A stretch of DNA of 49,286 nt from the NCBI RefSeq assembly GCF_003696215.1, contig NZ_RFFG01000059.1, positions 1-49,286 on the forward strand, read 5' to 3'. The position numbers and the translations under genes were made by a program. Below the pieces are notes generated by a model that saw nothing but the letters and a program-made list of their open reading frames with translations, was not told the DNA's origin and searched no databases. Positions 24,901-32,818 of this stretch are shown piece after piece. Positions within the stretch are counted from its first letter, which is position 1, and the number at the start of each line of letters is the position of its first letter. Source of the DNA: Actinomadura harenae. GTDB lineage: Bacteria > Actinomycetota > Actinomycetes > Streptosporangiales > Streptosporangiaceae.

Positions 24901-25238
24901 GGATCCAGCGCCGTGTGCAGCAGCAGCGCCACCGAGAACGCGGTGTACAGGCTGAACAGCAGCACCAGGACCCGCCAGGCCGCCTTCTTCCGCCGCCTGA
25001 TCCCCATCGACAGCAGGATGAACAGCAGCCCCCACGGGATGCTGGGGAAGACCGCCAGGTAGTAAAGCCATCTCAGGGCCCAGATGTCGGCGAGTCGGAC
25101 GATGAGGTCCGACGACAGCCAGGAGAGGATGGACACGATCCCGGAGAGCCGGGTGTACCAGAAGAAGACGGTGGGCGCCGCCTCCACGAGTCTTCGCCAA
25201 CCGGTGCGCAGGCTCCCCGTTTCGCCTGTTGCCGCCAT
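21939..25238 (-). CDS. lysX: Bifunctional lysylphosphatidylglycerol synthetase / lysyl-tRNA synthetase
   Basis: This 1099-aa fusion makes lysyl-tRNA and transfers lysine to phosphatidylglycerol, lowering the negative surface charge and giving resistance to cationic peptides. Six transmembrane helices occupy about residues 25-230. The LPG-synthase (DUF2156-like) domain runs from about 250 to 590. From about 610 a class II lysyl-tRNA synthetase follows: an anticodon-binding OB fold, motif 2 in VFELNRNFRNEGVDATHNPEFT, and motif 3 in GGMGMGIDRLLITLTG. The length and order match mycobacterial LysX. ATG at 25238 follows GGGAGAA. It is monocistronic, ends at a strong terminator, and diverges from the first Ser/Thr kinase gene. 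Confidence 0.96.
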   Translation of the reverse strand: MAATGETGSLRTGWRRLVEAAPTVFFWYTRLSGIVSILSWLSSDLIVRLADIWALRWLYYLAVFPSIPWGLLFILLSMGIRRRKKAAWRVLVLLFSLYTAFSVALLLHTALDPSQPTAFGEVVTTGAYMVVLGLALASRSQFTSLPDRANRRLAAVVFSVLLVLSGGIGTFLVTVTDEDPEGSFWTHPWYVVLQTVLGAGITGEPINVKVPGWVDVIIGVLGTGLLIVTMWALFRPGRRDAVLSPEEELSARSLLAEYGEQDSLGYFALRRDKDFILAPNGRAGIAYRVEGSVSLASGDPLGDPESWDQAIEAWLNECRTHSWIPGAVSVGERAAHIYARHGFDALELGDEAILDLTDFNLDGREMRQVRQAVHRVERAGYTVRIRRHSQIPDWEMAKLIRSADAWRGEATERGFSMAIGRLGDPTDGRCVMVEAFDAKGELRGLLSFVPWGRAGLSLDLMRRDRAAENGLNEFMVAKLAERAAAVGAQQLSLNFAMLRSAFERGSQIGAGPVARFYYKLLSFASRFWQMESLYLSNAKYLPHWRPRFICYRQSRDLVRLGLAYARAEGFVPSLNRIKLERAANRVPTPELVSKISEIEEAAESRRAPQRRLSEQERVRHAKLAEIREAGMEPYPLGFERTDYVADVLAAHPGLAPDTHTGARVAVAGRVVLAREHGRLVFVRLRDETGDIQVMLTADDLGEEPLEQWKRLIDLGDQVGVTGEVVTSRRGELSVLASQWKLTAKCLRPLPNKRSGLSDPEARVRQRYVDFIVNDESRKMLRMRGDAVAAVRDTLREGGYLEVETPMLQPIHGGATARPFTTRINAYNMQLYLRIAPELYLKRLLVGGVGKVFELNRNFRNEGVDATHNPEFTMLEAYQPYGNYDTMAVLTRDLVVNAALAATGGTVIVRDGVEHDLGEPWKEITVYGSVSEALGEEVTPDTPLPAVRALADRIDLGYAPEWGQGRIVQELFEELVEGKLMFPTFVRDFPAETSPLTRPHRKDPRLAEKWDLIVFGLELGTAYSELIDPILQRQRLTEQSLQAAGGDPEAMELDEDFLRALEYAMPPAGGMGMGIDRLLITLTGRSIRETVPFPLVRPGL

Positions 25239-25262
25239 GGTTCTCCCGTTCAGGACTGTCGG

Positions 25263-25291
25263 ATTGTAGGGATATTTGTACCGGGTGACGC
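25263..25291 (-). promoter_or_regulatory. Possible lysX promoter
   Basis: On the minus strand TACAAT (complement of 25263-25268) is a good -10. A weaker -35 GCGTCA lies 17 bp upstream (25286-25291). The -10 is 25 bp before the lysX start. The rest of the 224-bp divergent gap to the kinase gene shows no other clear element. Confidence 0.4.
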
Positions 25292-25462
25292 CTTACGCAC
25301 GCCTACCGCCGACGATAGTCACCATCCCGTCCGGTCTGTCCCTGATGTCCGGCGGGTAGGGTGACGGTCGGCCCGGCGGATCCGGCGGGTTCGATGCGGG
25401 CGTCACCGGCGGGTGAGAGGATCGTTCGCGGGCCGGGTCCAAGATTGTCATCAAAAGTCGAT

Positions 25463-27169
25463 ATGGTCGCGGATATGCCACAGGAGACCACCGGGGAGCG
25501 GTTGCTCGCCCGCCGCTACCGCCTGGTGACCCAGGTCGGTCGTGGTGGCATGGGAACGGTCTGGCAGGCCCATGATGAGGTGCTCGGCCGGGACGTCGCC
25601 GTGAAGGAGGTCATCCTCCCGCATGGTCTCACCGACGAGGAGCGCTCCGTCCAGTACAAGCGGACCTTCCGTGAGGCCCGCACCGCCGCCCGCCTCGGCC
25701 ACCCCGGCGTCGTCACCGTGTACGACGTCGTGGAGGAGGACGGTCGGCCCTGGATCGTCATGGAGCTCATCCACGCCCGCTCCCTCGACCAGGTGATCAA
25801 GCAGGAGGGCGCCCTCCCGCCCAAGCGGGCCGCCGACATCGGCCGCCAGATGCTCGCCGCCCTCCACGCCGCGCACGACGCGGGCGTGCTGCACCGCGAC
25901 GTCAAGCCGTCCAACGTGCTGGTCGCGAGCGGTGACCGGGCCGTCCTCACCGACTTCGGCATCGCCACCGCCGCCGGTGACGCGACCCTCACCCAGACCG
26001 GCCTGGTCATGGGCTCGCCCGCCTACATCGCGCCGGAGCGCGCCCGCGGCCGCACCGCCGGCCCCGCCTCCGACCTCTGGTCACTCGGCGTGACCATGTA
26101 CGCGATGGTCGAGGGCCGCTCCCCGTTCGAGCGCAACGAGCCCATGGCCGCCCTGGTCGCGGTGATCTCCGAGGAGCCCGACCCGCCGACCCGCTCCGGC
26201 CCCCTGACCCCGGTCATCGAGGGCCTGCTGCGCAAGAACCCCGACGAGCGGATGGACGCCATCGAGGCGGGCCGCGTCCTCGACGACATCGTCCGCGCCC
26301 CCACGGTCGACACCCAGCGGACCATCGCCGTCGAGTACACCGAGGCGCCCCCGCCCGTGGCCCCGGCCCCGGCCCCCGCGCCGCCGGCCGAGCCCGAGCG
26401 CACCCACCTGACCCCGTCCGCCGAGACCGCCGCGTCCCCGGAGCGCCCGGCGAACCGCCCGCAGCTCCCGCAGCTGCCGCCCGCCCTCGCGGGCGTCTCC
26501 GCCCGCCGCGCCCTCCTCGTCGCCGCGATGGTCATCGTGATCATCCTGGCCATCACCGGCATCGTCTGGGGCGCCACCCGCGGCAAGAGCGAGCCCAAGA
26601 CGTCCGGCCCCCCGTCCCACCCCGCCACCCAGACCCACGCGACCACCCCCACCACCCCGGTCAGGACCGCGTCGTCGTCGAGCACACCCCCGGCGTCCAC
26701 GGGCGTCCCGGCGGGCTTCCGCACCTACAAGGACCCGCAGGGCTACTCCCTGCCGATCCCGCAGGACTGGAGCAAGCCCGAGCACAAGGACGGCGGCGGC
26801 GGCTGGTTCTTCTACTCGCCGGACCGGCAGACCTACATCCAGGTCGACCGCGCCGAGACGGCGGACACCAGCGCCCTCCAGGACTGGAAGGACCTCGAGC
26901 CCGCCCGCAGGCACGTCTTCAAGGGCTACGACCTGATCGCGATCCGCCCGGTCCACAACGGGAAGCCCGTCAGTGACCCGACCGGCGTCCGCTCGGCCGA
27001 CTGGGAATGGACCTTCGACGGCCGGGGCGGCCGCATCCACGCCCTCAACCGGGGCTTCGTGATGCGCGGCCACGGCTACGCCATCGTCCTCTACGCCCCA
27101 GACAAGGGCTGGTCCAAGACCTGGACCGACCTCCAACCCGTCTACGCAGGCTTCACCTCCGAGAAGTGA
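25463..27169 (+). CDS. Receptor Ser/Thr protein kinase 1
   Basis: This 568-aa protein has a cytoplasmic PknB-type kinase domain (residues 19-285): glycine loop VGRGGMGTVW, catalytic Lys48, HRDVKPSN with Asp146, DFG Asp164, and YIAPERA in the activation segment. A Pro-rich juxtamembrane stretch is followed by one transmembrane helix (about 350-373), a Thr/Ser/Pro linker, and a roughly 150-residue extracellular domain (FRTYKDPQGYSLPIPQDW to the end). The ectodomain resembles those of the next two kinases. No PASTA repeats are present. ATG 25463 is chosen; ATG 25475 is also possible, while the longer frame from 25361 has no kinase-like sequence. It is likely co-expressed or co-evolved with its two neighbours. 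Confidence 0.92.
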   Translation: MVADMPQETTGERLLARRYRLVTQVGRGGMGTVWQAHDEVLGRDVAVKEVILPHGLTDEERSVQYKRTFREARTAARLGHPGVVTVYDVVEEDGRPWIVMELIHARSLDQVIKQEGALPPKRAADIGRQMLAALHAAHDAGVLHRDVKPSNVLVASGDRAVLTDFGIATAAGDATLTQTGLVMGSPAYIAPERARGRTAGPASDLWSLGVTMYAMVEGRSPFERNEPMAALVAVISEEPDPPTRSGPLTPVIEGLLRKNPDERMDAIEAGRVLDDIVRAPTVDTQRTIAVEYTEAPPPVAPAPAPAPPAEPERTHLTPSAETAASPERPANRPQLPQLPPALAGVSARRALLVAAMVIVIILAITGIVWGATRGKSEPKTSGPPSHPATQTHATTPTTPVRTASSSSTPPASTGVPAGFRTYKDPQGYSLPIPQDWSKPEHKDGGGGWFFYSPDRQTYIQVDRAETADTSALQDWKDLEPARRHVFKGYDLIAIRPVHNGKPVSDPTGVRSADWEWTFDGRGGRIHALNRGFVMRGHGYAIVLYAPDKGWSKTWTDLQPVYAGFTSEK

Positions 27170-27176
27170 CGTCTCC

Positions 27177-27215
27177 GGTCCTCGCGGAGGAATCGGCGAT
27201 TCCTCCGCGAGGACC
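27177..27215. terminator. 18-bp-stem hairpin after kinase 1
   Basis: Perfect 18-bp arms (27177-27194 and 27198-27215, core CTCGCGGAGGAATC) with a GGC loop start 7 bp after the kinase 1 stop. There is no following T-run. The very long stem suggests a terminator or an RNA-stability element between kinases 1 and 2. Confidence 0.7.
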
Positions 27216-27323
27216 AAGGGCGGAGGTCCCGGCCCGTTCACGGCGGATTTTTCCGTGTTCGGGCGGGCATGGAAGGGCGGCGGTTCGCCGATCCGTTACC
27301 CGTTGTCGGTAAAGTCGCTGCTC

Positions 27324-29114
27324 ATGGCGGAGGGTGAAGTGACGGGACCGGGGACCGACGTCCCCCTCGCTGGCCGGTACCGGCTGCTGTCCGTGCTGGG
27401 CAGGGGCGGGATGGGGACGGTCTGGCGGGCCACGGACGAGACGCTGGACCGCGAGGTCGCGATCAAGGAGATCCGGCTGCACCCGTCGCTGACCGACGAG
27501 GAGCGCAGCACCGCGTACGCGCGGATGATGCGGGAGGCGCGGGCGTCGGCGCGGCTCGGGCATCCCGGGGTCGTGACCGTCCACGACGTGGTGGTGCACG
27601 ACGAGCGGCCGTGGCTGGTCATGGAGCTCGTCCCGGCGCGGTCGCTCCAGGACGTCATGGACGACGACGGTCCGCAGCCGCCGCAGCGGGTCGCGGCGCT
27701 CGGACGCCAGCTGGCCGCGGCGCTCCGGGCCGCGCACGCCGTCGGGATCCTGCACCGGGACGTGAAGCCCGCCAACGTGCTCGTCACCGACGAGGGACGG
27801 GCCGTCCTCACCGACTTCGGCATCGCACAGCTGTCCGGGGACGCGACGCTCACCCGGACGGGCATGGTCATGGGCTCGCCCGCCTACATGGCGCCCGAGC
27901 GGGTCAAGGGCGAGGCGGCGGGCCCCGCGTCGGACGTGTGGGCGCTCGGCGCGACGCTGTACGCCGTGGTGGAGGGGCAGGCGCCGCACCACCGCAGCGA
28001 CGCGATGGCCGTGCTCGCCGCGATCATGACGCTGGACGCGCCGCCGCCGCGCCGGGCCGGGGCCCTGGCGCCCATGCTGACCGCGATGCTCGACCGCGAA
28101 CCCGGACGGCGTCCGAACATCGACCAGGTGGAGCAGGAGCTCGGACGGGTCGCCGCCGGAGGCGGTCCCGCGGCCCCGCGGGGAGGCCAGGCGCCCGCAC
28201 CGGCGGCGCAGGCGTCCGTCCCGGCGGCTTGGAACGAGCAGGTGCCCCGGGAGGCGTCCGTCCCGGCCGCCTGGAATGAGCAGGTGCCCCGGGAGGCGGC
28301 CGCGCCCGCGGCTTGGAGTGAGCAGGCGACGCATGCGTCCGCGCCGGGTGGCTGGAGTGAGCAGGCGCAGGTGCCGGGTCCGCCGGTCTGGGCGCCCGAG
28401 CCGGCCACGCGGCAGGTGGCCGCCCCGGGCGGTGGCACGCATCAGGTGGGCGCCGCCGACGGCGGCACGCAGCGGGTCGAGGCGCGTCCGGGTGGAAAAA
28501 AGGGCGGTGCCTCGGGGCCGGTGGCCCTCGGGCTGGTGGGCCTGCTCGCTCTGGCGGTCATCGGCGGGGTGGGCTACTACTCCTTCGGACGGTCCAAGGA
28601 CGAACCGTCCGTCACGTCCCCGTCAAAGGCGGGGGACACGACGAATCCGCCGAAGTCCCATAGCCCGGCACCCGTCAAGCCGCGGCCCTACAACCAGCCG
28701 CCCGGAACGACGATGCAGAACGTCGGCGGCCTCCGTCTCGCGGTCCCGAGCCGGTGGAGGCGCCAGGACGCCAAGACCTTCATCGACCCGACCACGTCCA
28801 GCTACGTCCAGGTCGACGACAGGTTCTGGGCGGGCACCCCCGAGGCGCACTGGCGGACCTGGACCCGCGACCCGAACACCGCCAAGGCCCTGAACGGCTT
28901 CAGCCAGATCTCCCTGGTGCCGGCCACGGCCAGGAACGACCAGCCGGCGTCCGACCTGGAGTTCACCTGGGTGCGCAACAGCGAGGTCTCGCACGCCCTG
29001 GACCGGGGTTTCCGCAAGGCGGGGCAGCCCTACGCCGTCATCGTCGTCGCGCCGGAGCGGCGCTGGGAGGCCATGCGTCCCGTGCTTCGGCAAGTGCTCG
29101 ATAGCGCCGGATAA
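27324..29114 (+). CDS. Receptor Ser/Thr protein kinase 2
   Basis: This 596-aa protein has a PknB-type kinase domain at residues 19-285: LGRGGMGTVW, Lys48, HRDVKPAN with Asp146, DFG Asp164, and YMAPERV. A long juxtamembrane region (about 290-395) holds 42-bp repeats encoding SVPAAWNEQVPREA. A transmembrane helix at about 397-422 and an ectodomain of about 140 residues follow (VGGLRLAVPSRW to the end, containing SYVQVDDRFW and DLEFTW). The ectodomain is related to those of kinases 1 and 3. ATG 27324 is chosen over the longer frame from 27255, whose extra 23 residues are not kinase-like. The preceding gap contains the 18-bp-stem hairpin. Confidence 0.92.
   Translation: MAEGEVTGPGTDVPLAGRYRLLSVLGRGGMGTVWRATDETLDREVAIKEIRLHPSLTDEERSTAYARMMREARASARLGHPGVVTVHDVVVHDERPWLVMELVPARSLQDVMDDDGPQPPQRVAALGRQLAAALRAAHAVGILHRDVKPANVLVTDEGRAVLTDFGIAQLSGDATLTRTGMVMGSPAYMAPERVKGEAAGPASDVWALGATLYAVVEGQAPHHRSDAMAVLAAIMTLDAPPPRRAGALAPMLTAMLDREPGRRPNIDQVEQELGRVAAGGGPAAPRGGQAPAPAAQASVPAAWNEQVPREASVPAAWNEQVPREAAAPAAWSEQATHASAPGGWSEQAQVPGPPVWAPEPATRQVAAPGGGTHQVGAADGGTQRVEARPGGKKGGASGPVALGLVGLLALAVIGGVGYYSFGRSKDEPSVTSPSKAGDTTNPPKSHSPAPVKPRPYNQPPGTTMQNVGGLRLAVPSRWRRQDAKTFIDPTTSSYVQVDDRFWAGTPEAHWRTWTRDPNTAKALNGFSQISLVPATARNDQPASDLEFTWVRNSEVSHALDRGFRKAGQPYAVIVVAPERRWEAMRPVLRQVLDSAG
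28212..28364 (+). repeat. 42-bp coding repeats in the juxtamembrane region of kinase 2
   Basis: Two nearly identical 42-bp units (28212-28253, 28254-28295) encode ASVPAAWNEQVPRE. They are followed by two shorter, diverged copies ending in WSEQ. The units are in frame, so the repeat number can vary without a frameshift. Confidence 0.85.
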
Positions 29115-29191
29115 TGCTGGTCCAATGAACCGGGGGGCGCCACGGAGCGTCCCACTCAGCAGCATTTGCTCCGACGGGGGACCATTTGGTC

Positions 29192-30892
29192 ATGGGAGAG
29201 GGACGTCTGCTCGCGGGCCGCTACCGGCTGGACGCGGTGGTCGGTCGCGGCGGCATGGGCACGGTGTGGCGCGCCCGGGACACCATGCTCCACCGGGAGG
29301 TGGCGGTCAAGGAGGTCGTGCTGCCGCCCGGGCTCGCCGACGACGAGCGCGCCGTCCTGTACGAGCGGACGCTGCGCGAGGCCAGGGCGTCCGCGCGGCT
29401 GAGCCATCCCGGCGTGGTCGTGGTCCACGACGTCGTCGAGGAGGACGGCCGGCCGTGGATCGTCATGGAGCTGCTGCTGGCGCCGTCGCTGCAGGACGTC
29501 CTCGACCAGGAGGGCCCGCTCGCGCACGCGCGCGTCGCCGACATCGGGTTGCAGATGCTCGGGGCGCTGCGGCACGCGCATTCCAAGGGGATCCTGCACC
29601 GGGACGTGAAGCCGTCGAACGTGCTGCTGTGCGACTCGGGACGCGTCGTCCTGACGGACTTCGGCATCGCGCAGATGGAGGGGGACGCGACGCTGACCCA
29701 GACCGGGCTGGTCATGGGGTCGCCCGCGTACATCCCGCCGGAGCGGGCGCAGGGGGCGCGGGCCGTCCCGGCGTCCGACCTGTGGTCCCTCGGCGCGACC
29801 ATGTACGCGGCGCTGGAGGGCAAGTCGCCGTACGAGCGGTCGGACGCGATGGCGTCGTTGCAGGCCGCGCTGCTGGAACCGGTGCCCCCGGCGCGTAACG
29901 CGGGCCCGCTGCGGCAGGTCCTGGACGGCCTGCTGGCCCGGCAGCCGATGCACCGGATGAGCGGCGAGCAGGCGGAACCGCTGCTCGCGCGGGTCGCGGC
30001 GGCGTCCCCGGCGTCCCCGGCGTCCCCGGTGTCCGTGGTGTCCGTGGCGCCCCCGGCGGCCGGGCCGTCCGCAGGGATCACGCTCAACGACGACGTCCGG
30101 ACGGTCGCGGACGGCCCGGGGGAGACGATCACCGACCCGGCCGACCACCGGCTGGCGCTGCGGCAGGAACCGGCGTCCGCGCCGCGCGACCCGGTGCCGG
30201 CGGGCCGCGAGACGCCGCACGTTCCGCTGGCCCGGACGGCCCCGGACGAGCCGTCCACGAGGCCGGCTCCGAAGGCGTCCGAGACGATCCAGCGGGAGCC
30301 GTACACGCGCGTCCCGGTGGCGCCGTCCACCGCGCCCGCGGAGGGACGCCGCCGCCATACCGTGCTGGTGACGATCATCGTGCTGCTGGTCGTGGGGGCC
30401 GTGCTGGCCGCCGCGTACCTGATCCGGCAGAAGGTGACGGCCACGGACGCGCGGGCGGGCTACAAGACCTTCAGCCGGGACGGGTACAGCGTGGCGCTGC
30501 CGCAGGACTGGCGCTGGGCCGACTCGGTGGACAAGCTGCCGCAGATCGAGTCGCCCGACGGCGCCTCGTTCCTGCTGGTGGACACCACCCCCTGGATGAT
30601 GGACGCCGCGACGCCGGCCCTCCAGGCCAAGCGGACGAGCGGGCAGGCACCGGGGTCGCCGCGCCTGCCGAACTACCGTCCGATCGGCCTGACGAACCTG
30701 ACGTACCAGGGCGTTCCGGCGTCCGACTGGGAGTTCACCTTCGCGCGCACGGACGGAAAGGTGCACGTGGTGGACCGGTTCGTCCAGCTGAAGGGCCGTC
30801 CGTACGCGCTGTACTTCCGGACGCCGGAGGCGAACTGGGCGGTCGCCGCGAAGATCCGTGGCACGATCTTCGCCACCTTCAAGGTCGGCTGA
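29192..30892 (+). CDS. Receptor Ser/Thr protein kinase 3
   Basis: This 566-aa protein has a kinase domain at residues 11-275 with VGRGGMGTVW, Lys40, HRDVKPSN with Asp138, DFG Asp156, and YIPPERA, where proline replaces the usual Ala of APE. A 110-residue Pro/Ala/Ser-rich linker precedes a transmembrane helix at about 389-412. The ectodomain (YKTFSRDGYSVALPQDWRW to the end) repeats the pattern of kinase 1, including ASDWEFTF and VHVVDRF. ATG 29192 is chosen; TTG 29186 is in frame 6 bp upstream. Its stop lies only 13 bp from the stop of the convergent DUF6114 gene. Confidence 0.92.
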   Translation: MGEGRLLAGRYRLDAVVGRGGMGTVWRARDTMLHREVAVKEVVLPPGLADDERAVLYERTLREARASARLSHPGVVVVHDVVEEDGRPWIVMELLLAPSLQDVLDQEGPLAHARVADIGLQMLGALRHAHSKGILHRDVKPSNVLLCDSGRVVLTDFGIAQMEGDATLTQTGLVMGSPAYIPPERAQGARAVPASDLWSLGATMYAALEGKSPYERSDAMASLQAALLEPVPPARNAGPLRQVLDGLLARQPMHRMSGEQAEPLLARVAAASPASPASPVSVVSVAPPAAGPSAGITLNDDVRTVADGPGETITDPADHRLALRQEPASAPRDPVPAGRETPHVPLARTAPDEPSTRPAPKASETIQREPYTRVPVAPSTAPAEGRRRHTVLVTIIVLLVVGAVLAAAYLIRQKVTATDARAGYKTFSRDGYSVALPQDWRWADSVDKLPQIESPDGASFLLVDTTPWMMDAATPALQAKRTSGQAPGSPRLPNYRPIGLTNLTYQGVPASDWEFTFARTDGKVHVVDRFVQLKGRPYALYFRTPEANWAVAAKIRGTIFATFKVG

Positions 30893-30905
30893 CCGCCCGG
30901 TCCGC

Positions 30906-32099
30906 TCAGGCGTTTCCGATGGAGAGGCCGGTGGCGCGGGCGTCGCGCGCGCTCACCGAGGGCTGCTCCGACACCACGTCCGTCATCGTCATGATGGGGA
31001 GGACGAGCGGCGGCGGGCTCTCGGGCGTGAACGTGAGCGGGATCCCGAGCAGCTTGGACGACATCTTCGTCGTGTACATGACCACGTCACCGGTCAGGGT
31101 GAGCAGCGGCGTGGTCATGGCGGACGCCGCCGCGCCGTGCCGGACGGTCTGGTCCACGTTCTTGAGCACGGCCTTGTCCATGCTGAACTTCAGGGCCTTG
31201 ACCGTCCCCTGGCGGGTCTGGAGGTCGGCGACGCCGTCGTAGCTCAGTCCGGTCATCGCCAGCGAGCTCGCGCGCAGCGTCGAGAGGTCGCCGTACATGC
31301 CGGAGGCCGATCCGGCCGACTTCGCGTCGGGCTTCGCCGTCGGCGAGGCGCTCGGGCTCGGGGACGCACTCGGGCTCGGGGACGCGCTCGGCGTCCCCGG
31401 CTCGCTCGGTGTCGCACTCGGGGACGCGCTCGGCGTCGAGGTCGGAGACACCGACGGACTCGCCGACGGGCTCGCCGCCGCCGACGGCGGGGCCGACGAG
31501 GGGGACGGGCTCAGCAGGTTCCCGCCGAGCAGCGCGGGGGCCGCCGCGATCGGCAGGGCGATGCCGAGGATCCGTCCGCCGCGCGGGGCCGCGTGCGCGC
31601 CCCTCCGCGACTCCTGGACGGCCTGGGGCCTGGCCTCCACAAGCGGGGCCGTCTCCAGGGCGTCCGCGGGGACGGCGCCCTCGGCCTCAGGGGCAGTGCC
31701 CTCGGCCGCAGAGACGGCGGGCCGCCGGTCGCGGTGCCCGCGCTTCTTGACGCCGGGCGTCCAGGCGAACCCGAGCGCGCCGCCGAGCAGGCCCAGCAGC
31801 ATGCCGAGCAGGAACCCGCCGAAGTTGGACGTCAGGAACGAGCCCAGCGCCAGCAGGACGGCCAGCACGCCGAAGAACGCGCGCTGCGCGGGCTGGAACC
31901 AGAGCAGGAGCCCGGCGACCACGAGCAGTGCGCCGAAGAGCCAGCTCGCGATCCCGGCCATGCCCTGGTGGATCACGATCGGCATCGGCGCCAGTGGAAT
32001 GGCGATGATCTCCAGGCCGCCGAGGACGGCGAACAGACCGCCCCAGAAGGGACGCGTGCGCCGCCACCGGCGGAACCCGTGCGGAGTCGTGGAACTCAT
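30906..32099 (-). CDS. DUF6114 membrane protein with Ser/Pro-rich extracellular region
   Basis: This 397-aa protein opens with the DUF6114 signature (FRRWRRTRPFWGGLFAVLGGLEI) and has about four transmembrane helices in residues 18-115. A charged Ala/Glu-rich segment, a further hydrophobic stretch (GIALPIAAAPALLGG), and a long Ser/Pro/Ala tandem linker (about 205-260) follow. The C-terminal domain (MYGDLSTLRASSLAMTGLSYDG to the end) resembles the DUF6230 protein made just upstream. DUF6114 and DUF6230 genes are regular neighbours in actinomycetes; their function is unknown. The 7-bp gap to the DUF6230 gene indicates an operon. Confidence 0.88.
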   Translation of the reverse strand: MSSTTPHGFRRWRRTRPFWGGLFAVLGGLEIIAIPLAPMPIVIHQGMAGIASWLFGALLVVAGLLLWFQPAQRAFFGVLAVLLALGSFLTSNFGGFLLGMLLGLLGGALGFAWTPGVKKRGHRDRRPAVSAAEGTAPEAEGAVPADALETAPLVEARPQAVQESRRGAHAAPRGGRILGIALPIAAAPALLGGNLLSPSPSSAPPSAAASPSASPSVSPTSTPSASPSATPSEPGTPSASPSPSASPSPSASPTAKPDAKSAGSASGMYGDLSTLRASSLAMTGLSYDGVADLQTRQGTVKALKFSMDKAVLKNVDQTVRHGAAASAMTTPLLTLTGDVVMYTTKMSSKLLGIPLTFTPESPPPLVLPIMTMTDVVSEQPSVSARDARATGLSIGNA

Positions 32100-32106
32100 G
32101 CGCGCC

Positions 32107-32706
32107 TCAGAAGCACTCGTTGCCGAGCTTCATCGAAAGGTGGTTGAGCTTGAACGTGCCGGCGGTGGTGGCCCACGCGACCTGGCGGACGTTCTTCAGG
32201 TGGACCTCGTCGGCCTGCTGGCCGAACATGCCCTCGCCGGCGCGGCCGAGCGCCTGGGTGTTCTTGTCCATCGTGGACGCGTCGCGCCCGATCTCGATGT
32301 TCCTGAACTCGGCGTCGGCGTCGAGCTGCTCGACGTCCAGGGTGAGGTCGGTGGCCTCGACGGGCTTGCCCGCGTCGCCGGCGGTGAGCCGCAGGACCAC
32401 GCCCGGCAGCACCTTCACGGACTGGCACATGTTGGTGATCTTGGCGTTCTTGATGCCGGAGATCTGGACCAGGTGCTTGGTCCCGTTCTTCTCGGCGTCG
32501 GCGCCGCCGTACTGGACGAAGCCCGTGCCGTCGAGCGAGTCGGCGTGCACCTTGAAGCTGCCACCGGAGACCGCGAACGAGGAGGCGAGGGCGCCCTGCG
32601 CGGTCATGAAGACCAGTGCTCCGGCGCCGACGGCGGCGGGCGCGGCGAGGGCGGCGAAACGCTTCCAGCGGACCTTGCCGAGGGCGGCCTCGGAGGAGTC
32701 GGACAT
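32107..32706 (-). CDS. DUF6230 secreted protein
   Basis: This 199-aa protein has a signal peptide (basic RWKRFAALAAP, hydrophobic core, likely cut after GALA near residue 42) and a beta-rich mature domain (FAVSGGSFKVHADSLDGTGFVQYGG). Two cysteines, in NMCQSVKV and the terminal NECF, could form a disulfide. It is typical of the DUF6230 family, which is always secreted or surface-attached. ATG 32706 follows GGGAGAG; the frame continues upstream to 32802 but there passes through the operator palindromes. It is first in the operon with DUF6114. Confidence 0.88.
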   Translation of the reverse strand: MSDSSEAALGKVRWKRFAALAAPAAVGAGALVFMTAQGALASSFAVSGGSFKVHADSLDGTGFVQYGGADAEKNGTKHLVQISGIKNAKITNMCQSVKVLPGVVLRLTAGDAGKPVEATDLTLDVEQLDADAEFRNIEIGRDASTMDKNTQALGRAGEGMFGQQADEVHLKNVRQVAWATTAGTFKLNHLSMKLGNECF

Positions 32707-32756
32707 GAAGCTCTCCCAGGGGGGCGAGGGGATGAGGGGGTTGAAACCGGTCATCT

Positions 32757-32780
32757 GGTGACGATCGTCACCTCGGTGAC
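32757..32780. promoter_or_regulatory. Overlapping GGTGAC palindromes before the DUF6230 gene
   Basis: GGTGACGATCGTCACC (32757-32772) is a perfect 16-bp palindrome. It overlaps GTCACC-TC-GGTGAC (32767-32780), giving three alternating half-sites. It lies just downstream of the proposed promoter, where a repressor could block transcription. Confidence 0.55.
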
Positions 32781-32789
32781 TCATCGTGC

Positions 32790-32818
32790 AAGTTACCCTC
32801 AAGTACTTACTTGCTCAA
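32790..32818 (-). promoter_or_regulatory. Possible DUF6230-DUF6114 promoter with an internal palindrome
   Basis: On the minus strand, TTGAGC (complement of 32813-32818) and TAACTT (complement of 32790-32795) are 17 bp apart and resemble -35 and -10 boxes. The spacer holds CAAGTA-AG-TACTTG, a perfect inverted repeat (32800-32813). An operator in a promoter spacer fits repression. Confidence 0.45.

Noticed and set aside
22242..25364. 1040-codon plus-strand frame opposite lysX
   Set aside because: Lies entirely opposite lysX. It has repetitive Arg/Gln/Pro composition and no recognisable domain.
29113..29166. AATGCTG / CAGCATT inverted pair between kinases 2 and 3
   Set aside because: The arms are 7 bp with a 40-bp loop, easily expected by chance, and no promoter feature supports them.
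31320..31500. Repetitive GC-rich region that resembles a repeat array or CRISPR
   Set aside because: It is the Ser/Pro/Ala linker of the DUF6114 gene; units are short codon repeats without spacers.
32107..32802. Longer start for the DUF6230 gene at 32802
   Set aside because: The extra 32 codons run through the operator palindromes and carry no signal peptide. ATG 32706 has a good ribosome-binding site and is followed by the signal peptide.
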